Assembly: GCA_039804165.1 (NCBI GenBank)
Contig: JBDRZZ010000009.1
Span: 1-64,000 of the forward strand
Reading direction: 5' to 3'
DNA: 64,000 nucleotides
Source of the DNA: a candidate division WOR-3 bacterium
Lineage (GTDB): Bacteria; Hydrothermota; UBA3072
This document shows positions 45,184 to 53,882 of this stretch, one piece after another. The translations under genes and the position numbers were made by a program. Below the pieces are notes generated by a model, which did no database searches, had not been told where the DNA came from, and was given only the letters and a program-made list of their open reading frames with translations. Each line of letters opens with the position of its first letter. The stretch's first letter is position 1.

Positions 45184-45602
45184 AACCGGGAAGTAGAAGA
45201 CTTGGAAGAATCCTTGCTGTCCAAGCTCTTTATCCTGCAAGAATAGATCTTAAATTCTCATCTGATAATCTCGAGAAAGTTCTCAGCTTAAACAACGAAA
45301 AATACAGTGAAGAAGCTGTAAATTTTGCAAAGACATTACTAAAACTTGCAGAGGAACATTTAGATGAAGCAGATACATTAATAAAATCTGTGCTTGAAAA
45401 CTGGGAATGGGATCGTCTATGTGCAATTGATAGAACAATTCTTGGAATTGCAGTTTTGGAACTTCTCTATTTACCTGATGTTCCACCCAAGGTCGTTATA
45501 AATGAAGCAATTGAAATTGCGAAAGAATACTCAACAGAGAAATCCGGAATATTTGTAAATGGAATTTTGGATTCTATAGCAAGAAAGAAAAATCTTTTAT
45601 AA
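45180..45602 (+). CDS. nusB: Transcription antitermination factor NusB
   Basis: A 140-residue all-helical protein. It starts with GSRRLGRILAVQALYPARI. The middle has TLIKSVLENWEWDRLCAIDR and TILGIAVLELLYLPDVPPKV, followed by VINEAIEIAKEYSTEKSGIF and VNGILDSIARK. These are the standard NusB signatures. It binds boxA RNA with NusE for antitermination of rRNA operons. The ribH-nusB order is conserved widely. The ATG overlaps the ribH stop (ATGA). It is under the FMN riboswitch unless an internal promoter exists; none was seen. Confidence 0.93.
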   Translation: MKPGSRRLGRILAVQALYPARIDLKFSSDNLEKVLSLNNEKYSEEAVNFAKTLLKLAEEHLDEADTLIKSVLENWEWDRLCAIDRTILGIAVLELLYLPDVPPKVVINEAIEIAKEYSTEKSGIFVNGILDSIARKKNLL

Positions 45603-45604
45603 AA

Positions 45605-46330
45605 ATGATATATGGCATAATTTCTGATATCCACGGAAACTTAGAAGCTCTTCTCTCTGTCCAAAAATACCTTGAATCTCATAGAGTTGAAAAGGTAATT
45701 TGCCTTGGAGACATCGTGGGTTATGGAGCAAATCCGAGAGAATGCATAAAAGTTGTAAAAAAGATTTCCCAAATTATCCTCGCTGGCAATCATGATTTTG
45801 CAGTTTGTGGGAAAACTCTAATAGAAGATTTTAATCCCTATGCAAAGGAAGCAGTTCTATGGAGTAGGGAAGTTTTAAACGAAGAAGAATTAATTTTTCT
45901 TGGAAATCTTCCATTTAAATATGAAGAAGATGATACAATTTTTGTGCATTCTTCCCTCCACCGTCCAGAAGCATGGAGATATCTTTTTGATCCAGTTGAT
46001 ACATATAAAGACTTTCAAATTATGGAAAAAAACACTCTTTTTGTAGGACATACTCATGTTCCAATAATTTTCGAGGATGATGGGATAAAAGTAAAAATGC
46101 TGAATTCTCCAGATTTATACTTATCACCAAACAATAAATATATTATAAATCCTGGAAGTGTAGGGCAACCAAGAGACAGAGATCCAAGAGCTTCCTTTAT
46201 AATTTACAATTCAAAAGAAAGAAATATCAAAAGGATTAGAGTCGAATATAACATAAAAGAAGCTCAAAGAAAAATTAGAGAAGCTGGACTGCCAGAAATT
46301 CTTGCGACTCGTTTAGAATATGGAGGATAA
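45605..46330 (+). CDS. Metallophosphoesterase, YfcE/calcineurin-like
   Basis: A 241-residue protein with all five phosphoesterase motifs: IISDIHGNLEAL, CLGDIVGYGANPRECI, AGNHDFAV, FVHSSLHRPEAW and VGHTHVPIIF, then NPGSVGQPRDRDPRASFIIY. This pattern is that of the bacterial bis-5'-nucleosyl-tetraphosphatase-like/MJ0936 branch, often annotated as a phosphodiesterase of unknown substrate. It sits 2 bp after the nusB stop, so it is the last gene of the rib operon. The gap after it has an imperfect hairpin (46323-46350) and then a new promoter. Confidence 0.88.
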   Translation: MIYGIISDIHGNLEALLSVQKYLESHRVEKVICLGDIVGYGANPRECIKVVKKISQIILAGNHDFAVCGKTLIEDFNPYAKEAVLWSREVLNEEELIFLGNLPFKYEEDDTIFVHSSLHRPEAWRYLFDPVDTYKDFQIMEKNTLFVGHTHVPIIFEDDGIKVKMLNSPDLYLSPNNKYIINPGSVGQPRDRDPRASFIIYNSKERNIKRIRVEYNIKEAQRKIREAGLPEILATRLEYGG

Positions 46331-46350
46331 CTTAAATTATCTTATCCCTC

Positions 46351-46378
46351 TTGACATAATTAATTTATTAATTATTCT
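46351..46378 (+). promoter_or_regulatory. Promoter of the pilin-like/DUF58/BatA unit
   Basis: TTGACA (46351-46356), 16 bp, TATTCT (46373-46378), then a leader with SD aaggagg before the ATG at 46403. Confidence 0.65.
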
Positions 46379-46402
46379 TAAGGGAAAAGGAGGCTGGATT
46401 AA

Positions 46403-46912
46403 ATGAATAGAACTATACTAAGAATTCTGGATATTTTAATTATTGTCTCTTTTTTTGTTTTACTATATATCTTAATTGAACCGCAGTATCAAAACGCAAA
46501 AATAACAACAAAAAAGAGGAAACTACAGTCAAATATGTTCGTAGTAAAGGCAGCCATTGAAAGATATAGAGCTTTCCATAGCGGGGTTATACCTTCAAGA
46601 ATAGAAGATATTTATGAAAATATGAAAACATTTGGGATCCCAACAAATCCCTATACGAATCAAAATTTGAGTTTATCTGATTTTAATAAATTTACTTATA
46701 TTTCCATATCTCAAATAGAAGAAGTAGATACAAATAGCTTTCATGCAGAACAAAGAGGTAAACCTGGTGGCATAGGAATTGGCTTCTATTTCCCTCCGGT
46801 TCAAACCGATTCTCTTCCTCTAGGATACGGAATAATAGGTTTTGATTCGGAAGGAAAACCTCTTACTATAAAGGAAGGAGAAAAAGTCAGAGTCTTTGTC
46901 CTTACCGAATAA
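46403..46912 (+). CDS. Membrane-anchored pilin-like protein of unknown function
   Basis: 169 residues. An N-terminal hydrophobic helix (about 8-26, RILDILIIVSFFVLLYILIE) is followed by a helix with KRKLQSNMFVVKAAIERYRA. Then come IPSRIEDIYENMKTFGIPTN and a beta-rich end (GGIGIGFYFPPVQ, LGYGIIGFDSEGKPLTIK). This is the layout of type II/IV pseudopilins, but no prepilin peptidase site (Gly-Phe-Thr-x-x-Glu) is visible before the helix, so it is probably a fixed membrane protein. It is the first gene of a unit with DUF58 and BatA-like proteins. No family is assigned with confidence. Confidence 0.6.
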   Translation: MNRTILRILDILIIVSFFVLLYILIEPQYQNAKITTKKRKLQSNMFVVKAAIERYRAFHSGVIPSRIEDIYENMKTFGIPTNPYTNQNLSLSDFNKFTYISISQIEEVDTNSFHAEQRGKPGGIGIGFYFPPVQTDSLPLGYGIIGFDSEGKPLTIKEGEKVRVFVLTE

Positions 46913-46925
46913 TTCTTAAAAATCT

Positions 46926-47804
46926 TTGGAACTTTTAAGACCTGAAATCTTAGAAAAAATAAAAGCTCTTGACTTAAGAGCAAAAATAATTGTAAAAGGA
47001 TTTCTTTCTGGTTTACATGAAAGCCCATACCACGGTTTTTCCTTAGAATTTAAAGAACATAGACCCTATTACAAGGGAGATCCTATAAACAAAATTGATT
47101 GGAAATTATATGGAAGAACAGAAAGATTTTTTCTGAAGAAATATGAAGCAGAAACAAACCTATCTGCCTTTCTCTTAGTAGATAAGAGCAACTCAATGAA
47201 TTTCGGGGAAGAGATTTCCAAATTTCAATATACAAGAACTCTTGCCGCTTCTCTTGCTTATCTTTTGCTTCGACAAAACGACTCCGTTGGTCTTGTCTTA
47301 TTTAGTGCAAAAATAGAATCTTTTATTCCTCCAAGAAGCCAGATGAATCATCTTACACATTTACTCTCTTCTTTAAGTAGAAACGAACCTTCTGGGAAAA
47401 CTTCTCTTTGTGATGTAATTTTTGAGCTTTTATCTTTGGTAAAAAAAAGAGCTCTCTTCATTATATTTTCTGACCTTTTAGAAACTCCTTCAAACGTAAC
47501 AAAAACTATCAATATAATGAGAGCGAAAAAACACGAAATTATTATTTTCCATATTCTTGACAGAAAAGAATTGGAGTTCCCATTTAGAAAAGAAGCCATC
47601 TTTAGGGATATGGAGGATCTTAAAACTTTATCCACTGATCCCAAAAGCATAAACTTGATGTATAAAGACAGATTTAAAAAATTCCTTGAAGCTTACAAAT
47701 CAGGCTTTGCGCCCAAAAAAATTGATTATTCTCAGATTACAACTGACACTCCTTATGATTATGCTCTTGTTACATATCTCAAGAAAAGGAAGAGATTACT
47801 ATGA
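46926..47804 (+). CDS. DUF58/VWA-like domain protein
   Basis: 292 residues from a TTG. An in-frame TAA at 46917-46919 rules out anything longer and no other start precedes the conserved part. Family features are DLRAKIIVKGFLSGLHESPY, LEFKEHRPYYKGDPINKIDW then KLYGRTERFFLKKYE, and the VWA-like metal site LLVDKSNSMNFG. DUF58 proteins accompany BatA-type proteins and MoxR AAA ATPases in chaperone-like complexes of the Bacteroidetes aerotolerance type. No MoxR gene is here. No clear SD is seen, so translation may be coupled to the gene 13 bp upstream. It overlaps the next gene by 4 bp. Confidence 0.86.
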   Translation: MELLRPEILEKIKALDLRAKIIVKGFLSGLHESPYHGFSLEFKEHRPYYKGDPINKIDWKLYGRTERFFLKKYEAETNLSAFLLVDKSNSMNFGEEISKFQYTRTLAASLAYLLLRQNDSVGLVLFSAKIESFIPPRSQMNHLTHLLSSLSRNEPSGKTSLCDVIFELLSLVKKRALFIIFSDLLETPSNVTKTINIMRAKKHEIIIFHILDRKELEFPFRKEAIFRDMEDLKTLSTDPKSINLMYKDRFKKFLEAYKSGFAPKKIDYSQITTDTPYDYALVTYLKKRKRLL

Positions 47805-49408
47805 TTTTCCCTAATTTTCTTATTCTACTCCCTATAATAGCAATCCCAATAATAATTCACCTTTTAGGGAGAAAAAAATTAAAGAGAATAGATTTTCCAA
47901 CTTTACTCTTTATTATAAAAAGTGAGGTAAAACTTATTAGGTGGATTCAATTAAAAAATCTTCTTTTACTTTTTCTACGGATAATTATCCTCGTATTTAT
48001 TATCTTATCTGCAGGAGGAGTTAAGATACCTTTTTCTATTTTTGGTCCAGGAGAAATATTTCTCATAGATAAATCACCTTCTATGGAAAGGTTCACTTCA
48101 CCGAAGAAAAATTCAATAATTATTCCTACAAATTTAGGGATTCCTCTTTTTCAAGAATACTTTAAAAAATACCCATTTGGTGTTTTAATAACTGATGCTC
48201 AGAGAAATGGATTTACAAAAATATTACAAGAAAGAACTAAATATCCAGGAATAAAAATAAAAAAGATTCCTTTACCAGAAGGAAATCTTGGAATAATAGA
48301 AGCCAAGACTGGGGCAAGTTTTGAAGAGGAAGAAACCCCTATATTCTTTAAAATACTTAACGAATATAAAGATGAAAGGAAAACAAAAGTTTTATTAAAA
48401 TTGGATGGAAAGTTAATAAAAGAAGAACATAAATTTTTAAAAAGGGGAGAAAACGAATTCCTATTAACTTTCTCCACAAAAAGAGGTCTCCACGAATTAG
48501 TTCTTGAAATAGAAGACGAAGAAGGACTGAAATTTGACAATAAGTATTATCTTGCTCTAAGAACACAAAGTAAAAAGAAAATTTCTATTGTTTCTCTTAA
48601 CTATCCTGAAAGACTAATAGCAGCTCTTTCTTTCCCCTATTTTGAAACGAAATGGATAAAAAAAACTTCGGAAATAAAAGAAGACTTTTTTATTGCTTCT
48701 TCTTATTCAGAAGAAGATTTATCTTCTTTACTTCTTAATCCAACTCCTGGAATTATTTCCTTAAGTGGAGAAAAAAACACTGTAATCTCTAATAAAATTC
48801 CCTGGAGAATCTCAACTATCGCAGAAACTCCTTTTGGAGAAATTCCAAAAATAAAATTTTTAGATGAAATTCCAATTAAATATAATTGTTTCATTAAAGC
48901 TGGGGAACCTTTATTTTATTTCAAAAACGGAGATCCCTTCATAACCAAGTTAAAAAATCATTTAATTCTTCCTTTTTCTTTAGAGGAAAATGACCTATCG
49001 TTACATCCAGTATTTATTCCTTTTCTTTTTAACCTAATTGGTTCACTTTCTGATGAAGTTTTTTATAAAAATATCTTTTTGGATGAACCAATTTTAATAA
49101 AAAGCTCCTTCCCCCTGGAAATTGTAACTCCTGACGGGAAAAGATATAGAATGCTTCAAAAAAGTGAGAACATTTACATTTTTAAAGAAACAAAAATATG
49201 TGGAATTTATAAGTTGAGCGATGGTTTCATGACAAAAGGATTAATAGCGGTAAACACCCATCCTTCTGAATCCAAAATTGAAACTCTCAAAGACGAAGAA
49301 ATCAAATCCATCTTTGGAATAAGCAATCTTACAAATGGCTCTTTTTTATTTCTGGTTTTTGCTCTACTCTGTTTTATTCTCACTCTTTTTGTCGAAAAAA
49401 GAGATTAA
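47801..49408 (+). CDS. BatA-domain membrane protein
   Basis: 535 residues. The N-terminal BatA domain is clear: FPNFLILLPIIAIPIIIHLL, GRKKLKRIDFPTLLFI and RWIQLKNLLLLFLRIIIL, giving two membrane helices (about 4-22 and 50-70). A VWA-like segment follows (FLIDKSPSMERF). Then comes a beta-rich CARDB-like region (KVLLKLDGKLIKEEHKFLKR) and a last membrane helix near the C-terminus (about 510-530). It is typical of the second protein of DUF58-BatA pairs, here with cytoplasmic N- and C-terminal ends. It is probably part of a membrane-stress or surface-assembly complex; the function is not established. A convergent gene follows after 17 bp. Confidence 0.83.
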   Translation: MIFPNFLILLPIIAIPIIIHLLGRKKLKRIDFPTLLFIIKSEVKLIRWIQLKNLLLLFLRIIILVFIILSAGGVKIPFSIFGPGEIFLIDKSPSMERFTSPKKNSIIIPTNLGIPLFQEYFKKYPFGVLITDAQRNGFTKILQERTKYPGIKIKKIPLPEGNLGIIEAKTGASFEEEETPIFFKILNEYKDERKTKVLLKLDGKLIKEEHKFLKRGENEFLLTFSTKRGLHELVLEIEDEEGLKFDNKYYLALRTQSKKKISIVSLNYPERLIAALSFPYFETKWIKKTSEIKEDFFIASSYSEEDLSSLLLNPTPGIISLSGEKNTVISNKIPWRISTIAETPFGEIPKIKFLDEIPIKYNCFIKAGEPLFYFKNGDPFITKLKNHLILPFSLEENDLSLHPVFIPFLFNLIGSLSDEVFYKNIFLDEPILIKSSFPLEIVTPDGKRYRMLQKSENIYIFKETKICGIYKLSDGFMTKGLIAVNTHPSESKIETLKDEEIKSIFGISNLTNGSFLFLVFALLCFILTLFVEKRD

Positions 49409-49425
49409 TTAAGAAAATTTTGTTT

Positions 49426-50004
49426 TTAAAAAATTGGCTTCTCTTTACCTTTAATAAGCCTTAAAATGTTCTCCCTGTGTGTAAAAAAAACCAAGATGGT
49501 AATAAAAATAGAGACAAAAAAAAGAGAAAGATGGAAAGGGCTTGCAAAAAAGAAATAAAAAAATGGAAAGCAAAATGCAGAACCAAGAGAACCAACAGAA
49601 ACTCTCCTTGAGAAAACAAGAAGCAAAATCCAAACTCCAAAAGCCAAAAGAGCAGGAATAGGCATAAGAGCAACAACACCGCCAAATCCTGTAGCAACTC
49701 CTTTTCCTCCTTTAAAACGAAGAAAAGGTGTGGTCATATGGCCAAGAATTGAACCGAGAAGGGCAAGAAGACCTAAAAAAATAGAAATATTTGAAAAATA
49801 AACCACAGGTATAAAACCTTTTAAAAAATCAAGAACAAAAACAAAAATCCCTTCTTTTTTTCCTACAACTCTAAAAACATTGGTAGAACCTATGTTTCCA
49901 CTACCAACTTTCCTTAAATCATACCCCTTAACCCTTCCCACAATATAACCAAAAGGAATACTTCCAAGAAAATAAGAAGAAAAAAAAGCAAAAATTTTCC
50001 ACAT
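49426..50004 (-). CDS. plsY: Glycerol-3-phosphate acyltransferase PlsY
   Basis: A 192-residue inner-membrane enzyme using acyl-phosphate to acylate glycerol-3-phosphate, the first step of phospholipid synthesis. Motifs are LGSIPFGYIVGRVKGYDLRK, VGSGNIGSTNVFRVVG and LRFKGGKGVATGFGGV, the three conserved loops of PlsY. About five helices are seen. It starts 2 bp after the der stop with SD aggagg, and is the last gene of the long minus-strand run. PlsX is not in this window. Confidence 0.95.
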   Translation of the reverse strand: MWKIFAFFSSYFLGSIPFGYIVGRVKGYDLRKVGSGNIGSTNVFRVVGKKEGIFVFVLDFLKGFIPVVYFSNISIFLGLLALLGSILGHMTTPFLRFKGGKGVATGFGGVVALMPIPALLAFGVWILLLVFSRRVSVGSLGSAFCFPFFYFFFASPFHLSLFFVSIFITILVFFTHRENILRLIKGKEKPIF

Positions 50005-50005
50005 A

Positions 50006-51268
50006 TTACCTCCTTTTAAGTTTTATTGAAATTGGTATTCCTTCAAAGTCAATTTCTTTTCTTATTCTATTTATAAGATACTTTTTGTATTGATCATCAA
50101 AATCACCCTTATAATTCGTTTCCAAAACAATATTCCCACCCTTCTCTTTCACAGAATATAACTTAATTTTCTTAAAAATATTTGGTGGAGGATAATAACT
50201 AATGGCTTCTTCGATAACCCTCTTTAGTTCCGGATGTTTCTTTTTTAGCTTATCAGTAATAGAAAGGGCCAATGATAAAGACTTATCCACTCCTTCCATT
50301 GTTATAGAAGAAATACAAACTTTTGGAATCCAATTAAATACTGAAAGCTCCTTTTCATAATAAAGAATAACTTCTTTTCTTTTCTCCATTGGGACAAGAT
50401 CAAATTTGGAAAGAAGGATCACAATGGGTCTCTCTCTCTCAATAGCCCACTTTATTATATTTTTATCCTGTTTTGAAACTTTAGAAGTAGAATCTATCAG
50501 AATAAGGACAACATCAGATTCTTCTATTGCCCTAATAGCTCTAAGAAAAGAATAATATTCTATCCCTTTCAACTTTGACTTTTTCTTTAATCCAGCGGTA
50601 TCTACAAGAACTATGGGTCTACCTTTATATTCCAAGTAAGAATTTATACTATCTCTCGTTGTTCCTGGCTCTTCAGCTGTAATCACCTTCTGGTATCCCA
50701 TTATCGCGTTTACATAAGTTGACTTTCCCGTGTTCGGTTTTCCTATAATACCTATTGTTGTCCCCCGAATTACCTCTCCTTCCTCACAATTCAAAAGAAC
50801 CCATCTTAAAAGCTCATCAACTCCTTTACCATTTAAAGCAGAAATCCTAAAAGTTTCATCAAGAACCAACTCTCCAAATTCGGGAATCACATTAAGCCCT
50901 TCCCCTTTATCTATTTTGTTAACAACAAGAGCCTTCTTACCAGGAAATTTTCTCACATAACCTGCAATTTCTCTATCAAGGAATGAAATTCCTTCTTTTG
51001 CATCCACTAATAAAAGAATGATATCTGCCTCTTCCAAAGCAAAATTCACTTGCTCTCTCACTTGAGCCTCAAGAGGATCAGAAGAAAACTGAAGACCTCC
51101 TGTATCAATTAAAATTAAAGGTTTCCCCTCTTTTTCTACCACTCCATAAACTCTATCTCTAGTAACACCAGGCTGTTCATCCACTATTGAACGTTTCTCA
51201 TTTAAAAGACGATTAAAAAGGGTAGACTTGCCAACATTTGGTTTTCCAATAATAGCGATAGTATTCAT
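50006..51268 (-). CDS. der: Ribosome-associated GTPase Der (EngA)
   Basis: 420 residues with two tandem GTPase domains and a C-terminal KH-like domain. The first has GKPNVGKSTLFN, DTGGLQ and NKID; the second has GKPNTGKSTYVN, DTAGLKKKSK and SKFD. The tail (about 345-420) has YYPPPNIFKKIKLYSVKEKG. Der is needed for 50S subunit assembly. The second P-loop has Thr where most have Val (PNVGKSS), a mild deviation. It overlaps the DUF512 gene by 4 bp, and plsY follows. Confidence 0.96.
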   Translation of the reverse strand: MNTIAIIGKPNVGKSTLFNRLLNEKRSIVDEQPGVTRDRVYGVVEKEGKPLILIDTGGLQFSSDPLEAQVREQVNFALEEADIILLLVDAKEGISFLDREIAGYVRKFPGKKALVVNKIDKGEGLNVIPEFGELVLDETFRISALNGKGVDELLRWVLLNCEEGEVIRGTTIGIIGKPNTGKSTYVNAIMGYQKVITAEEPGTTRDSINSYLEYKGRPIVLVDTAGLKKKSKLKGIEYYSFLRAIRAIEESDVVLILIDSTSKVSKQDKNIIKWAIERERPIVILLSKFDLVPMEKRKEVILYYEKELSVFNWIPKVCISSITMEGVDKSLSLALSITDKLKKKHPELKRVIEEAISYYPPPNIFKKIKLYSVKEKGGNIVLETNYKGDFDDQYKKYLINRIRKEIDFEGIPISIKLKRR

Positions 51269-52518
51269 CTCAAATTTCCAAGTTGCACAACATCATAAGG
51301 AGCTACAATTATTTTCTTTTTGAGATTATTCTCTAAAATTGAAAGAGAACACCCATCTATAAATAATCCTTCATCATTCACTATATCTGGTGGTAAAATT
51401 ACAAATTCAGCTTGATAGTTATAAAGAAGTCCAAGGAGGTCCCATCCTCCAAGTAAAGGAGCTACCTCCACAGTCTCTCCAAAATATCTATTTTTAAAAG
51501 AAACTACCTCTGCCTTCACCCCAGCTTCCTTAAATCTAAACTCAAGTTTTTGAACACTCTCATAAGCAAGAATCCCTGTAACAAGTAAAACTTCCCCATC
51601 AAAAAGAGGAACATCTAATAACTCTAAACCATCCAAAAATTTTCTTGTTAACCCGATTCCATTTTCCAATTGAGGAAAATCATCATAAAAGGAAAGAGGA
51701 GGTATAGGATTATTCGTTTTTATATAAAACTCATCTGCTAAATATATAATCCTTTTTTTCTTTTTCCTTACTAATTCTTCTTGATAAGGCTCCACTAATC
51801 TTATAACTCCCTCCATCCATTTCGGAGTAGGATTTTTAATCTCCGGAAGATTACTGCGAAAGCTTGTCAACCCTACAGGAACAATACCTATAGATTCTAA
51901 CAAATCTAAAGATAAAAGATCCTCTAAGGTTTCATTCAAGATTTCTCCATCATTTACCCCAGGGAGAAGAACAATCTGAGTATGAAGTTTTATTCCACCA
52001 TCACAAAGCCTTTTTAGCTGTGCCATTATCTCCCCTGCTTTTTTATTTCTCATCATTTCAATCCTTTTTCTTGGATTGGTTGTATGAACTGAGATATAAA
52101 GAGGGCTAAGCTTCATTTCTATTATTCTTTTGAAATCCTCTTCTTTGAAATTTGTAAGAGAGAGGTAATTACCATAAAGGAAAGACATCCTATAATCATC
52201 GTCTTTTATGAGCAAAGATTCTCTTGCAAGAGGGGGATTTTGGTCAACAAAACAAAAAATACAATTATTTTCACATAACCTTATCTCAAATTCCTTAGAT
52301 TCAATACCTATGGGTTCCTCCTCCCCCTTTTTAATATCATAAATATGAGTTTCCTTTTTGTCTAAGATTTTAATTCTTATTGATTCCCCAATTTCAAAAA
52401 ATTTTAAATCAAGAGGGTCATTTATTTCTTTATCATCTATAGAAATTAGATGCATCCCTTTTTTCAATCCTATTTTATCTGCAATTGAACGTTTTTTTAC
52501 TTTATCTATTCTAATCAT
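51265..52518 (-). CDS. DUF512 radical-SAM-like protein with N-terminal PDZ-like domain
   Basis: 417 residues from the ATG at 52518, the usual family start; a TTG nine codons upstream (52545) is possible. A PDZ-like part (about 1-60: RSIADKIGLKKGMHLISIDD) is followed by a CxxxCxxC cluster in LCENNCIFCFVDQNP. Then comes SFLYGNYLSLTNFKEEDFKR and the radical-SAM-like barrel (LHTQIVLLPGVNDGEILNET). The DUF512 domain forms the C-terminal part (GLTRKFLDGLELLDVPLFDG). Such proteins are common next to der and plsY in Firmicutes and others, and their substrate is unknown. It overlaps der by 4 bp. Confidence 0.87.
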   Translation of the reverse strand: MIRIDKVKKRSIADKIGLKKGMHLISIDDKEINDPLDLKFFEIGESIRIKILDKKETHIYDIKKGEEEPIGIESKEFEIRLCENNCIFCFVDQNPPLARESLLIKDDDYRMSFLYGNYLSLTNFKEEDFKRIIEMKLSPLYISVHTTNPRKRIEMMRNKKAGEIMAQLKRLCDGGIKLHTQIVLLPGVNDGEILNETLEDLLSLDLLESIGIVPVGLTSFRSNLPEIKNPTPKWMEGVIRLVEPYQEELVRKKKKRIIYLADEFYIKTNNPIPPLSFYDDFPQLENGIGLTRKFLDGLELLDVPLFDGEVLLVTGILAYESVQKLEFRFKEAGVKAEVVSFKNRYFGETVEVAPLLGGWDLLGLLYNYQAEFVILPPDIVNDEGLFIDGCSLSILENNLKKKIIVAPYDVVQLGNLR

Positions 52519-52554
52519 ATTGGAAAATAGACTCCTCTTCAACAAAATTGTTAA

Positions 52555-53163
52555 TTAAAACTCAATTTTTATTTCACCTTTATTTAAGGAAGCTATTTTA
52601 GAAAGTGCTTTTTCTCCCTCCAAATCAGCAATCTTACTCTTTTTTATCTTTCCTCCTTTAATCTCAACAATACCATCACCAAAAGGCGAACTAATTAAAA
52701 GTCTGCAATCAACTTTCTGTTCTTTTAAGGTATTAATGAACTCCACAATAAAAATTTTATCAATTTCAACCTCACTCCTTTTCCTATCAACAATCTCCTT
52801 CATCAATCTACTCGCCTCAAGTCTCTTTTTTACTTTCTTTACCAAAAGAGCACCATTAAAAGGCTTGGTTATATAATCTGTTGCTCCAAGTTCATATCCC
52901 TTTGAATATTCATCAATCTCTGACTTTACTGTTAAGAAGATAAACGGGATAATTGGAAATTTTTCTCTCACTTTTTTTATAAACTCAAATCCATCCATCT
53001 CAGGCATCACCACATCTGAAATTATCAATTCGGGAGTCTCTTCATTCAACACTTTTAATCCCTCCTCTCCATTCTCAGCAACTCTGACCTCATAACCAGC
53101 CCTCTGGAGTGCCTTTTTCAAAATCATTCGTAATGCTTTATTATCCTCCACAACTAAAATCAT
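52555..53163 (-). CDS. Response regulator with C-terminal DUF4388-like domain
   Basis: 202 residues. The receiver domain (1-118) has the acidic pair E6/D7, the phospho-acceptor D50 in LIISDVVMPEMDGF, the Thr of FIFLTVKSE and the Lys of DYITKPFN. No DNA-binding domain follows. Instead about 80 residues, with DCRLLISSPFGDGIVEIKGG and GEKALSKIASLNKGEIKIEF, look like DUF4388 (PatA-type), which is linked to gliding motility and protein interaction. It overlaps the histidine kinase gene by 4 bp, so the two are a cognate pair. The output is likely protein-protein signalling. Confidence 0.85.
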   Translation of the reverse strand: MILVVEDNKALRMILKKALQRAGYEVRVAENGEEGLKVLNEETPELIISDVVMPEMDGFEFIKKVREKFPIIPFIFLTVKSEIDEYSKGYELGATDYITKPFNGALLVKKVKKRLEASRLMKEIVDRKRSEVEIDKIFIVEFINTLKEQKVDCRLLISSPFGDGIVEIKGGKIKKSKIADLEGEKALSKIASLNKGEIKIEF

Positions 53164-53870
53164 CCATCCTCCTTCCTTCTACCTTTAATTTGACGCCTCT
53201 CTTTACCTGAACGTCTATCAACAAAGTGAAAATCTCTGGGCATTTCTATAATGAACTTCGTCCCTTTTCCATAAATACTTTCCACGTTAATCTTTCCAAA
53301 ATGCTCATAAACTATCTTTCTCACCAAATACAAACCTATCCCAATTCCTCCCTTTTTCCTTGATTTAAACTTCTTAAAAATTGAGTTTACATCTCCTTTA
53401 ATTCCCTTCCCATTATCTTTTACCCAAAACTCAACCATATTCCCTTCCTTCTTCCTTCCTCCTACTTCAATTTTTCCTTCTTCTCCTACTTCTTCATAGG
53501 CATTATTTATAAGATTTATCAAAACAGATTTAATAAGATTCTTATCACAAAGAACCTGAGGAAAATCCTCACTAAAATTAAAAAAAACATGATTATTATT
53601 TCCTATTACTATTCTTGCGCTTTCTCTTGCTAACTTCTCAATATCAACCTCTTCAAGTTTTAGGTCAAATTGTCCACTTAAGCTAAGAAAATCTAATGTA
53701 ATATCTCGAAGATATTCTAATTCTTCTAAAAGTGCCTCGCTAATTTCTTTAACCTCTTTATCCTTTGATTCGGAAAGCATCCCAAGCCCCATTTTAAGTC
53801 CAGAAAGAGAATTCTTTATCTCGTGAACTATTAAAGTTAATCCCTCTCTTTCGCTTAATTCACCTTTCAT
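53160..53870 (-). CDS. Soluble sensor histidine kinase without sensor domain
   Basis: 236 residues made only of HisKA and HATPase parts. The phospho-His lies in LIVHEIKNSLSGLKMGLGML (about residues 14-33). The N box is LIKSVLINLINNAYEEVG, the G1 box VKDNGKGI and the G2 box GGIGIGLYLVRKIV. There is no membrane helix, PAS or GAF domain, so the signal must come through a partner or through protein binding. The C-terminus ends with a basic, Arg-rich motif (DRRSGKERRQIKGRRKEDG), the same short motif found in many signalling proteins. It is encoded with a 4 bp overlap to its response regulator. Confidence 0.87.
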   Translation of the reverse strand: MKGELSEREGLTLIVHEIKNSLSGLKMGLGMLSESKDKEVKEISEALLEELEYLRDITLDFLSLSGQFDLKLEEVDIEKLARESARIVIGNNNHVFFNFSEDFPQVLCDKNLIKSVLINLINNAYEEVGEEGKIEVGGRKKEGNMVEFWVKDNGKGIKGDVNSIFKKFKSRKKGGIGIGLYLVRKIVYEHFGKINVESIYGKGTKFIIEMPRDFHFVDRRSGKERRQIKGRRKEDG

Positions 53871-53882
53871 TTGATTTAAATT

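Noticed and set aside
46323-46350. Terminator after the rib operon
   Set aside because: The hairpin (gagg-ataa with ttat-ccctc) has a bulge and no T-run; too weak to list as a feature.
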